This document shows, piece after piece, positions 27,133-34,445 of a stretch of DNA of 64,000 bases (the stretch's first letter is position 1; each line of letters opens with the position of its first letter). Origin of the DNA: Nostoc foliaceum FACHB-393 (GTDB taxonomy: Bacteria; Cyanobacteriota; Cyanobacteriia; Cyanobacteriales; Nostocaceae). The notes beneath the pieces are model-generated. The model was given only the letters and a program-made list of their open reading frames with translations, ran no database searches and was not told where the DNA came from. The translations under genes were made by a program, and so were the position numbers. The stretch lies in contig NZ_JACJTD010000031.1 in the NCBI RefSeq assembly GCF_014698505.1, positions 1 through 64,000 of the forward strand. Direction: 5' to 3'.

Positions 27133-27195
27133 ATGATTCAATTAAGTAGGCTTACAAAACACAAAAAAAAATATATAAATGAGATACGATTTTAA
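27133..27195 (+). CDS. Possible 20-residue leader peptide (doubtful)
   Basis: A strong GAGGAGG ribosome site at 27116-27122 precedes ATG 27133 by ten bases. The frame closes after only 20 codons (MIQLSRLTKHKKKYINEIRF). It could be a small peptide, a leader for the downstream pstB copy, or chance. No family recognised. Confidence 0.2.
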   Translation: MIQLSRLTKHKKKYINEIRF

Positions 27196-27535
27196 TTTTT
27201 AAAAGACCCTTTGCTTTTTACTGATAATATTTTATCAATTTTTCAGAAAGGTTAAGTCATGAAAATATGACGAGTCAGGGCAAGCAATCTTTCTACTTTC
27301 TCCCTTAACCAAGAGGTATTAGTCAATGTTGAGAAGGTGGTAGAAAATGTCTGTAAAAAATAAATTTTGGGACACAGCATTATATAAATATCTACTAACC
27401 ACTTATCTGCTGCATGACTACTGTATAGCTACGTAATTTCCATGAATATCTCATTTTGGGAGTAACATAGTGAAACAGCGTTGCTGATTTGTACTGTTTT
27501 ACTGAATCAAGTTTTGTTTCACACGTTTTGGGAAT

Positions 27536-28315
27536 ATGAGTAAACTAATTCCAGCCATCAGAGTCAAAAACTTCAGCTTCTATTACGACACTCAAAAGAT
27601 AGTTGAAGGCGTGTCAATGGATATTTACCAAAACCAAGTCACGGCAATTATTGGTTCTAGTGGTTGTGGAAAGTCTACTTTTCTTAAATCGTTAAATCGC
27701 ATGACTGAATTAGAAGGAGATGTGAGGGTTGAAGGGAGAGTAGAATTTTATGGGCAGAGTATATATGAGCGTCGTGTCAACATCAATCGCTTACGTCGCC
27801 AAGTAAGTATGGTTTTTCCCAAGCCAAATCTTTTTCCCATGAGCGTTTACGATAATGTTGCTTATGGGGTGAAATTAGTTGGATGGCATCCGAAAGTAGA
27901 ATTAGATGGAATCGTAGAATCTGCCATCAAAGCTGCCGAACTTTGGGATGAAGTCAAAAATAAGCTGCACAAGTCTGCTTTAGAACTTTCTGGTGGTCAA
28001 CAACAAAGATTATGTATTGCCCGTGCTTTAGCAGTCAAACCTAATGTTTTGTTGATGGATGAACCTTGTTCAGGTCTTGATCCTACTGGTAGCATGAAAA
28101 TTGAGCATTTGATCCATAACTTACGTTCTGAGTTGACAATTGTAATTGTTACTCACAATATGCAGCAAGTTGCTCGCCTATCTGATTTTACGGCTTTCTT
28201 TTATAGTAATGAAAATCGTATAACTCAAATGGTTGAATTTGGTACTACAAATAAAATCTTTACTAACCCTGTGGATTCTCGCACTCGTGACTATGTTTTC
28301 GCCCGCGTTAGTTGA
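27536..28315 (+). CDS. pstB: Second PstB-type phosphate ATPase, Q-loop Gln replaced by Pro
   Basis: A 259-residue PstB paralogue. Walker A is GSSGCGKST (40-48), signature LSGGQQQR (151-158), Walker B VLLMDEPCSGLDP (171-183) and switch histidine VTHNM. The Q-loop, MVFQRPNPFP in the neighbouring copy, reads MVFPKPNLFP here, with Pro95 in place of Gln. That Gln normally contacts the Mg-nucleotide and relays to the permease. It lies 1.2 kb beyond the pst terminator, so it must have its own promoter; I see no clear Pho box before it. It may still serve PstCA under other conditions or act as a modified subunit. ATG 27536 has only a weak ribosome site (TTTTGGGAAT). Confidence 0.88.
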   Translation: MSKLIPAIRVKNFSFYYDTQKIVEGVSMDIYQNQVTAIIGSSGCGKSTFLKSLNRMTELEGDVRVEGRVEFYGQSIYERRVNINRLRRQVSMVFPKPNLFPMSVYDNVAYGVKLVGWHPKVELDGIVESAIKAAELWDEVKNKLHKSALELSGGQQQRLCIARALAVKPNVLLMDEPCSGLDPTGSMKIEHLIHNLRSELTIVIVTHNMQQVARLSDFTAFFYSNENRITQMVEFGTTNKIFTNPVDSRTRDYVFARVS

Positions 28316-28360
28316 AGCATTTCTCAAATTCTAGCTATTCAGAGAGCCATAACATAGTGG

Positions 28361-28408
28361 AAGCGGAAATGAGGAGTTAAACTTAATTTCCGCTTGCTTT
28401 GAGTTTTT
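28361..28408 (+). terminator. Terminator after the second pstB
   Basis: AAGCGGAAAT (28361-28370) and ATTTCCGCTT (28386-28395) form a perfect 10-bp stem with a 15-base loop, followed by a T-rich tract with TTTTT at 28404-28408. It lies 45 bp after the pstB stop. Confidence 0.65.
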
Positions 28409-28761
28409 CTTGTGTTCAGCAATACGAACTGACGTTGACAGTATTTTTAAATAACTCATTTACAGAATCTATTCAAGAAAAAGAGAAAAAAGAAGATTCA
28501 TCGGGAAATCCTAATGGAAAAACATTAGATGAATTACTATTAAAAATTATTCAAGTTATACAAACAAAGTCTCCTCAAACTAAATTATCTGTGTCTAAGC
28601 TAGGCTCAGAGTTACAGAAAATAATCGGAGAATCTCCTAATTCAATTATTAAAAAATTAAAGTTAGGTTCCAATTTTACTAAATATTTAGAATCATCTCC
28701 CATATTTACATTAAAGGCGAGTGGCAAGGAATACGAGGTAACAGCACTACTCTGCGAATAG
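28399..28761 (+). pseudogene. OST-HTH/LOTUS-like fragment, probable gene remnant
   Basis: A 120-codon frame with no ATG; the first possible start is TTG 28399, directly in the tail of the preceding terminator. Residues about 42-118 (LLLKIIQVIQ, KLSVSKLGSELQKI, LGSNFTKYLESSPIF, KEYEVTALL) match the pattern of an OST-HTH/LOTUS domain. These small winged helices are thought to bind RNA and are usually the C-terminal part of a NYN-nuclease protein. The frame probably keeps only this C-terminus of a lost longer gene. Codon use is AT-rich. A short genuine protein cannot be excluded. Confidence 0.45.
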
Positions 28762-28842
28762 ATATTTTCTGGATGTTTACGTACAACCTGAGCCTGTAAT
28801 TCAGTATTATGTAAAAACATGTAAAGAATTATAAATACTACG

Positions 28843-29547
28843 ATGCAAGATAAAGTCGTTGTTATTATCGGTGCTACTGGTGGTATCGGTTCAGCTTTAA
28901 CACACAAACTTGCGCCTACCGGAGTCCGGTTGGTACTGGCTGCGAGAGATGCGGTTCGTTTAACAACATTAGCAAATGATTTACCAGGGGAAGTTTTGAC
29001 CGTTCCTACCGATATTACTGACCCCCAACAGGTAGATACTTTGATAGAAAAGACCATTGCTGAGTTTGGTCAAATCGATATTTTAGTGAACGCTGCTGGT
29101 GCTGGTATACTCAAGCCCTACAACAGCCTGGAACCAGCTGATTTAGACAAGATGCTAGATGTCAACTTAAAAGGCAGCTTTTACACCACTCAGGCGGCTG
29201 CTGAAGAGATGCAAAAGCGTAAGTCTGGTCACATCTGTAACGTGGTAGGAATTCTGGGCAAGCATTCGATGGGAATGGCAGCGGCTTATTCTGCTTCTAA
29301 GTTTGGTGTTGTCGGTTTTAGCAAGTGCATGGCAGAGGAACTCAAGCGTTTTGGTATCAAGTTCACGCTATTCTACTTTGGTGGGGTAGATTCTCCTTTC
29401 TGGGATAATGTCAACCTAAAAGTAGACCGGAAAAAAATGCTCAGTCCTGAAACTGCTGCCAATGCGATTTTCTTTGCCCTTTCTGCCGAACCGCAAGCTG
29501 TGCCAATGGAAATTAACATTCAACCTGACAGTCATCTGTTCTTTTAA
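28843..29547 (+). CDS. SDR-family oxidoreductase lacking the catalytic Ser
   Basis: A 234-residue short-chain dehydrogenase/reductase. The cofactor loop is GATGGIG (10-16), with NAAGAG at 83-88 and the YSASK active site with Tyr149 and Lys153. The position 13 residues before the Tyr, normally the catalytic Ser, is Gly136 (NVVGILG), although Ser142 lies nearby. The C-terminus ends in Phe residues (HLFF). It is 107 bp upstream of hppD on the same strand and may be cotranscribed, which could hint at tocopherol/plastoquinone-linked metabolism, but this is inference. Start ATG 28843 opens directly into the Rossmann fold. Confidence 0.85.
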   Translation: MQDKVVVIIGATGGIGSALTHKLAPTGVRLVLAARDAVRLTTLANDLPGEVLTVPTDITDPQQVDTLIEKTIAEFGQIDILVNAAGAGILKPYNSLEPADLDKMLDVNLKGSFYTTQAAAEEMQKRKSGHICNVVGILGKHSMGMAAAYSASKFGVVGFSKCMAEELKRFGIKFTLFYFGGVDSPFWDNVNLKVDRKKMLSPETAANAIFFALSAEPQAVPMEINIQPDSHLFF

Positions 29548-29653
29548 AGTGGGAGTGCGTCTAGATAATTCTTGCCTGGGAAAGACCTGAAAATTTAGCA
29601 AAAAAGGCAAAATTTACAGATATATAAGCTGTTATGCTGGATTTTCAGTATCT

Positions 29654-30709
29654 ATGAAAATTGATCACGTTCATTTCTATGTAGAAGACGCTAAAGTATG
29701 GCGCGATTGGTTTGTACACCATCTTGGTTTTCAAGCAGTAGCCGATCGCAGTAGTTCATTTCACACTTGTACAGAAGTGGTGAAAAGTGGTGCTGTCTGC
29801 TTTTTTCTGTCTTCACCACTGTTACCCACAAGTCCAGTAGCTGAGTTTTTGCGTCAATATCCACCCGGTGTGGCAGATGTCGCTTTTGCTGTGGAAGATG
29901 TGGAAGCTGCGATCGCACTAGCTCAAAAACACGGTGCTACAATCCTACAACCCATCCAGGAACAGAATGTAGGCGCAACATCCCTCAAGTCGAGCAAAAT
30001 TGCCGCCTGGGGTGGACTGACTCATACGTTAATAGAAAGGTCATTGGTTTTTGACAAAGGACAAATGACAAATGACAACACTTTTACCGCCATAGATCAC
30101 ATAGTGCTGAACGTAGCAATTGGCGAATTAGAGCGTGCTGTCGCTTGGTACGAAAATATCTTAGATTTTCAACCCCAGCAAGCATTTAAAATTAAAACTG
30201 ATCGCTCTGCTTTACATAGCCAGGTGATGGTTTCGCGTAACGGTAGCGTCCAATTGCCAATTAATGAACCAGCTTCTAGTAATTCCCAAATTCAGGAGTT
30301 TCTAGATGTCAACCGAGGGCCAGGAATTCAACATATTGCCTTGCGGACGACTAATCTTGTGAGTGCGATCGCTAAATTTCGTGCCAGTGGTTTATCATTA
30401 CTCTCAGTTCCTCAAACCTACTACTCGCAGTTAAAACAGCGTCCAGGACTTACACTATCACCTCAAGAACTAGAAGCGATCGCTCAACAGGAAATTCTGG
30501 TGGATTGGCAAGAATATGCTCCTTTAGAGGGAAGAAATATCGCACCCTTGTTACTACAGATTTTTACCCAACCAATATTTGAACAGCCAACATTTTTCTT
30601 TGAGTTTATAGAACGCCGTTTCCAAGCTCAAGGTTTTGGCGAAGGTAACTTTCGCGCCTTATTTGAAGCTATTGAAAGCGAACAAATTAAACGCGGTACG
30701 CTGCAATGA
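29654..30709 (+). CDS. hppD: 4-hydroxyphenylpyruvate dioxygenase
   Basis: A 351-residue non-haem iron enzyme that turns 4-hydroxyphenylpyruvate into homogentisate, the head group for tocopherol in cyanobacteria. It has two vicinal-oxygen-chelate domains. The iron ligands are visible as His149 (IDHIVLN), His227 (GIQHIALRT) and Glu317 (FFFEFIERR). The C-terminus FGEGNFRALFEAIE is typical. Residues about 133-143, linking the two domains, are encoded by a GACAAA/GACAAATGAC repeat stretch (30048-30078) and look like a repeat insertion in a loop. The stop overlaps the start of a GNAT fragment. Confidence 0.92.
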   Translation: MKIDHVHFYVEDAKVWRDWFVHHLGFQAVADRSSSFHTCTEVVKSGAVCFFLSSPLLPTSPVAEFLRQYPPGVADVAFAVEDVEAAIALAQKHGATILQPIQEQNVGATSLKSSKIAAWGGLTHTLIERSLVFDKGQMTNDNTFTAIDHIVLNVAIGELERAVAWYENILDFQPQQAFKIKTDRSALHSQVMVSRNGSVQLPINEPASSNSQIQEFLDVNRGPGIQHIALRTTNLVSAIAKFRASGLSLLSVPQTYYSQLKQRPGLTLSPQELEAIAQQEILVDWQEYAPLEGRNIAPLLLQIFTQPIFEQPTFFFEFIERRFQAQGFGEGNFRALFEAIESEQIKRGTLQ

Positions 30710-30852
30710 TGCCTGATTACAAAATATCAATTGAAATTCAGCCAGACTCTAAACAAGTTGATTTTATTGACAACCAACTTCAAGATTTTAATGTAGGTAA
30801 GATTGGAGATTACCAATATACGCCACTGTTTCTACTTACTTCAATTCAATAG
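30706..30852 (+). pseudogene. Truncated GNAT N-acetyltransferase N-terminus
   Basis: A 48-codon frame starts with ATGATG overlapping the hppD stop (ATGA). MPDYKISIEIQPDSKQVDFI followed by DNQLQDFNVGKIGDYQ resembles the first 35 residues of a GNAT acetyltransferase subfamily (pattern NPDxxDxxFI-xxLxxFN). It ends at TAG 30852, long before the acetyl-CoA-binding region. It is most likely the leftover 5' end of a gene once coupled to hppD. The match is by eye on a short sequence, so only moderate confidence. Confidence 0.45.
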
Positions 30853-30921
30853 TGCAGATTTGCGATCGCAAAATAGCCACACAGCTGCGATAATTTTAAT
30901 AAAATTTAACAATTTCCGCCG

Positions 30922-31614
30922 ATGCTAAGACTTATTACTGACTTCGACGGCCCGATTATTGATGTTTCGGAACGGTACTACCGTGTTTATCAATTTTGCT
31001 TGGAAAAAACCCGTCGCCCAGACCAAGTAGTACAAGAACTTCCAAAAGCGGAATTTTGGCAGTTAAAGCGATCGCGTGTTCCTGAAAAACAAATCGCCTT
31101 AAATTCAGGGTTAGACGAAGCCCAAGCCCAAGAATTTGCCCAGTTGCGGCGGCAAACTGTCCATACAGAACCTTATTTCAACTATGATACTCTCGCACCC
31201 GGCGCTGTGGATGCACTGTTAAAAATTCAACAAGCTGGAATTGATTTAGCAGTTATGACTATGCGCCGAGTTCGGGAACTAGATTATGCCTTCAAAAAAC
31301 ACGATTTAGGAAGATTTTTCCCAGAAAATCGTTGTTATTGCCTGAGTAACGACTATGTTAAAACTCGTGATATTGAAGATAAGCCCTTGTTGATGGCTAG
31401 GGCATTAAAAGAACTGCCCCCGGCGGCTGATACTTGGATGGTGGGAGATACAGAAGCCGACATCACTGCTGCTAAAAATCACGGTATTAAGGTAATGGCT
31501 GTGGAATCTGGTATCCGCGATAGCACCCAATTGGAACTTTACCACCCCAACTTAATCGTTAAGGATTTTAGCGCTGCTGTAGATTTAGTCATAGAACCTA
31601 AACGCCTTGTCTAG
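30922..31614 (+). CDS. HAD-family hydrolase
   Basis: A 230-residue HAD phosphatase. Motif I is DFDGPIID with nucleophile Asp7 and acid Asp9. Motif II is the Thr in VMTMRR, motif III the Lys in IEDKPLL, and motif IV GDTEADI, which binds Mg. A helical cap lies at about residues 15-95. Such enzymes dephosphorylate small metabolites; the substrate is not evident. Start ATG 30922 sits 13 bases after the end of an AT tract with no strong ribosome site. Confidence 0.85.
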   Translation: MLRLITDFDGPIIDVSERYYRVYQFCLEKTRRPDQVVQELPKAEFWQLKRSRVPEKQIALNSGLDEAQAQEFAQLRRQTVHTEPYFNYDTLAPGAVDALLKIQQAGIDLAVMTMRRVRELDYAFKKHDLGRFFPENRCYCLSNDYVKTRDIEDKPLLMARALKELPPAADTWMVGDTEADITAAKNHGIKVMAVESGIRDSTQLELYHPNLIVKDFSAAVDLVIEPKRLV

Positions 31615-31622
31615 AAAGGCTC

Positions 31623-31674
31623 TTTGACATACTCCCCTGAATGCGCTTCCCTAAATTCAGGGGAGTATGTCAAA
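31623..31674. repeat. Perfect 20-bp inverted repeat
   Basis: The arms 31623-31642 (TTTGACATACTCCCCTGAAT) and 31655-31674 are exact reverse complements with a 12-base loop. It begins eight bases after the HAD stop. It could end transcription, but there is no T run, and the perfection of the arms suggests a mobile-element end or recent duplication. Confidence 0.85.
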
Positions 31675-31679
31675 AGTCG

Positions 31680-31797
31680 CTACACTATTTGCCGAGCCAT
31701 TAACCCTTCAACAGTAGCTAGCTCTTGAAAAGTTCCTTGTTGTACAACCCGGCCTGCTTGCAATACATGGATGCGATAAGCGTTGCGAATGTACAAT
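31680..31797 (-). pseudogene. C-terminal remnant of an ABC transporter ATPase
   Basis: The minus strand encodes IRNAYRIHVLQAGRVVQQG followed by TFQELATVEGLMARQIV and a TAG at 31680-31682. This matches the last 35-40 residues of exporter-type ABC ATPases, from just past the switch-histidine region (TIRNADRIxVLxxGRVVQQG). Nothing upstream of this piece remains; within six bases the sequence becomes the 3' end of tRNA-Pro. The body of the gene has been lost or replaced at the tRNA boundary. Confidence 0.75.
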
Positions 31798-31802
31798 AAA
31801 AA

Positions 31803-31876
31803 TCGGGATGACTGGATTCGAACCAGCGGCCCCTTCGTCCCGAACGAAGTGCGCTACCAAGCTGCGCCACATCCCG
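31803..31876 (-). tRNA. tRNA-Pro (CGG)
   Basis: A 74-base tRNA on the minus strand. The acceptor arms CGGGATG and CATCCCG pair fully, with discriminator A. The D arm is GGCGCAGCTTGGTAGCGC, the anticodon arm CTTCG-TTCGGGA-CGAAG gives anticodon CGG, and the T arm includes GGTTCGAATCC. CCA is not encoded. Confidence 0.95.
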
Positions 31877-32014
31877 CCACAAAAATGGCATTGTAAATTA
31901 AGAATATCACACCTTGTGCCAAATGATAGAATTACATCTATATATATGATCGCTTCACCCAAGGCTTTGCTTGCTACGATTAAATTTGTATAACTCTAGT
32001 GGTAAAAGCGGATT

Positions 32015-32893
32015 GTGACTGTAAAACCAGACTGGTTGCGGGTAAAAGCACCTGGGCGTGAGCGCATCGGTAACGTTAAAGACATTTTGCGGGATTTAGC
32101 CCTCAATACAGTTTGTGAGGAAGCGTCCTGTCCAAATATTGGTGAATGCTTCAATGCCGGTACTGCCACGTTTTTGATTATGGGCCCGGCTTGTACACGC
32201 GCTTGTCCCTACTGCGATATTGATTTTGAGAAAAAACCCAAACCACTAGACCCCACGGAACCTGAACGACTAGCAGAAGCTGTTCGCCGCATGAAACTTA
32301 ACCATGTTGTGATCACTTCTGTAAACCGAGATGATCTGGCAGATGGTGGCGCGTCTCAGTTTATAGCGTGTATTAATGCGGTTCGCACTGTTTCACCCAA
32401 CACCACAATTGAGGTATTAATTCCTGACTTGTGCGGTAATTGGAATGCTCTAGAGTTGATTCTACAAGCTGCGCCAGAAGTATTAAACCACAATACCGAA
32501 ACTGTGCCACGCCTGTATCGCCGGGTGCGTCCCCAAGGCAACTACGATCGCACATTAGAATTATTACAGCGCTCTCGCCAAGTTTCTCCTAGCACATACA
32601 CGAAATCTGGGATCATGGTTGGACTCGGTGAAACTGATGCCGAAATCCGCCAGGTCATGCAAGACTTGCGAACTGTAGATTGCGACATTTTGACAATTGG
32701 GCAATATCTCCAACCCAGTCAAAAACACTTGCAAGTAAATGAATTTGTCAACCCAGAACAATTTGCTGCTTGGAAGACATTCGGCGAAGAAATCGGATTT
32801 TTACAAGTTGTGTCTTCTCCTTTGACAAGAAGTTCATATCATGCGGAACAAGTCAGGGAATTAATGGAACGTTACCCCCGCAGCCAATTTTAG
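32015..32893 (+). CDS. lipA: Lipoyl synthase
   Basis: A 292-residue radical SAM enzyme that inserts sulfur into octanoyl chains to make lipoate. The auxiliary cluster cysteines are Cys34, Cys39 and Cys45 (CEEASCPNIGEC), and the radical SAM cysteines are Cys60, Cys64 and Cys67 (CTRACPYC). The conserved RSSYHAE near the C-terminus supplies the Ser ligand. The start is GTG 32015 (VTVKPDWLRVKAP), since no ATG is available. gpsA follows after 50 bp. Confidence 0.95.
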   Translation: MTVKPDWLRVKAPGRERIGNVKDILRDLALNTVCEEASCPNIGECFNAGTATFLIMGPACTRACPYCDIDFEKKPKPLDPTEPERLAEAVRRMKLNHVVITSVNRDDLADGGASQFIACINAVRTVSPNTTIEVLIPDLCGNWNALELILQAAPEVLNHNTETVPRLYRRVRPQGNYDRTLELLQRSRQVSPSTYTKSGIMVGLGETDAEIRQVMQDLRTVDCDILTIGQYLQPSQKHLQVNEFVNPEQFAAWKTFGEEIGFLQVVSSPLTRSSYHAEQVRELMERYPRSQF

Positions 32894-32943
32894 ATTTTAG
32901 ATTTTATATTGGTGACCTAAGAGGATGGGGAGACTTTTGATTA

Positions 32944-33870
32944 ATGACTAATCCAAAAACTGTAGCAATTCTTGGTGCGGGTGCTTGGGGTGCATCTCTG
33001 GCAAATCTCGCCGCAGCGAATGGTCATCAGGTGCGCGTGTGGTCGCGTCAAGGTTCCCAAATCCAAGCAGTTTTAAAAGATGTCCAAATAGTCGTATCTG
33101 CTATCTCGATGATTGGTGTGAGAGATGTTGCTTCCCAAGTCCATTCTTTCCCCCTTTCTCCAGAGGCAATTTTTGTGACGGCGACGAAAGGCTTAGACCC
33201 CGAAACCACCTGCACGCCGTCACAAATTTGGCAAACAGTATTCCCTAACCATGCAGTAGTTGTTTTGTCTGGGCCTAATTTATCAAAAGAAATTCAAATG
33301 GAATTACCAGCAGCCACGGTGGTAGCCAGTAATATTCCCACGGCTGCGGAAATAGTGCAGTTAGTATTTTCTTCTCATCGTTTCCGGGTATATACCAATC
33401 CCGATCCCTTGGGTGTGGAACTGGGGGGAACACTGAAAAATGTCATTGCGATCGCAGCGGGTGTGTGTGATGGTTTACAACTGGGAACCAATGCCAAAGC
33501 TGCTTTAGTCACCCGTGGACTTACAGAAATGGTTCGCATCGGCAATGACTGGGGTGCAAAGACGGAAACTTTTTATGGTTTATCGGGTCTAGGAGATTTG
33601 TTAGCAACGTGCAATAGTCCCTTAAGTCGCAATTACCAAGTCGGTTACCAGCTAGCTGGTGGTAAGTCACTTATAGAAACTCTCGCAAATTTACAAGGAA
33701 CTGCTGAAGGAGTGAATACTTGCCGGGTTTTGATGCAACGAGCCAAGCAACAAAACATTCCTGTTCCAATTACTGAGCAAGTTTATCGGTTACTTCAAGG
33801 TGAAGTCACACCCCGACAAGCCCTTGATGAACTAATGCTGCGAGATATCAAACCAGAATACAACTACTAG
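32944..33870 (+). CDS. gpsA: NAD(P)+-dependent glycerol-3-phosphate dehydrogenase, short form
   Basis: A 308-residue enzyme making sn-glycerol 3-phosphate for membrane lipids. The Rossmann loop is GAGAWGASLA (11-20), with GPNLSKEI and the catalytic Lys in GTLKNVIAIAAG, and YGLSGLGDLLATC near the C-terminus. Compared with the usual GpsA, the segment between the first strand-helix unit and VVSAIS is short: the NPxYLPxxxLPxN block is absent. This seems characteristic of cyanobacterial versions but I cannot check it. Start ATG 32944 follows lipA by 50 bp. Confidence 0.92.
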   Translation: MTNPKTVAILGAGAWGASLANLAAANGHQVRVWSRQGSQIQAVLKDVQIVVSAISMIGVRDVASQVHSFPLSPEAIFVTATKGLDPETTCTPSQIWQTVFPNHAVVVLSGPNLSKEIQMELPAATVVASNIPTAAEIVQLVFSSHRFRVYTNPDPLGVELGGTLKNVIAIAAGVCDGLQLGTNAKAALVTRGLTEMVRIGNDWGAKTETFYGLSGLGDLLATCNSPLSRNYQVGYQLAGGKSLIETLANLQGTAEGVNTCRVLMQRAKQQNIPVPITEQVYRLLQGEVTPRQALDELMLRDIKPEYNY

Positions 33871-34445
33871 TTAGTAGTCGTACAAGTTCAAATTAACGGC
33901 TTACAGGGGATACCGAAGAAGACGCAGGGACATTTTATTCTCTGCGTCTCAGGTCTCACCCTCTCTGTGTCAATAAAATTTTTACCGTTAATACTAATCA
34001 CTTACTCGATATCTATGAGTTCTACTTATACCTGAATAATCCTGAGAAAAAATTGATAAATCGTCAGGATATTACTTTCATAGCCATGTAAATGTGACTA
34101 TGCCAACTATAAACATGATATTCACTGAAGTATGTTTATACCCTGTTATAAAAGTTACTATCAGTAACCATCAAGGTTGAAATGTTAACTAAGTAGTTTA
34201 AATATTGAAAACCTAGCTGCGGATTTGAATAGCTATTGGTTCAATCAAAAGTTTAGCAGCCGATTAAGTTCAGTAATAGTGTATCCAATAGAACCATTAC
34301 AACTAATTTCTAAAAAAATTGTAATGGAATCTTCAACTATGTTAGTTCATCGTAAATCACGGGAACAATAACAACAGTTGAATAGCTGACCGTAATCTAA
34401 GCTGACCGAAATCTATTGTTACCTGGAGCCATTGAGACGATCTTT
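33871..34445. other. AT-rich upstream region of sigC
   Basis: No gene. A short dispersed-repeat fragment (TCTCTGCGTCTCAGG) is near 33938. The remainder is the long leader of sigC; I see no clear regulatory motif that I would name. Confidence 0.4.

Noticed and set aside
28575..29057. A 160-codon minus-strand frame opposite the LOTUS-like fragment and SDR gene
   Set aside because: Antisense to clearly coding sequence, with no domain and no ribosome site.
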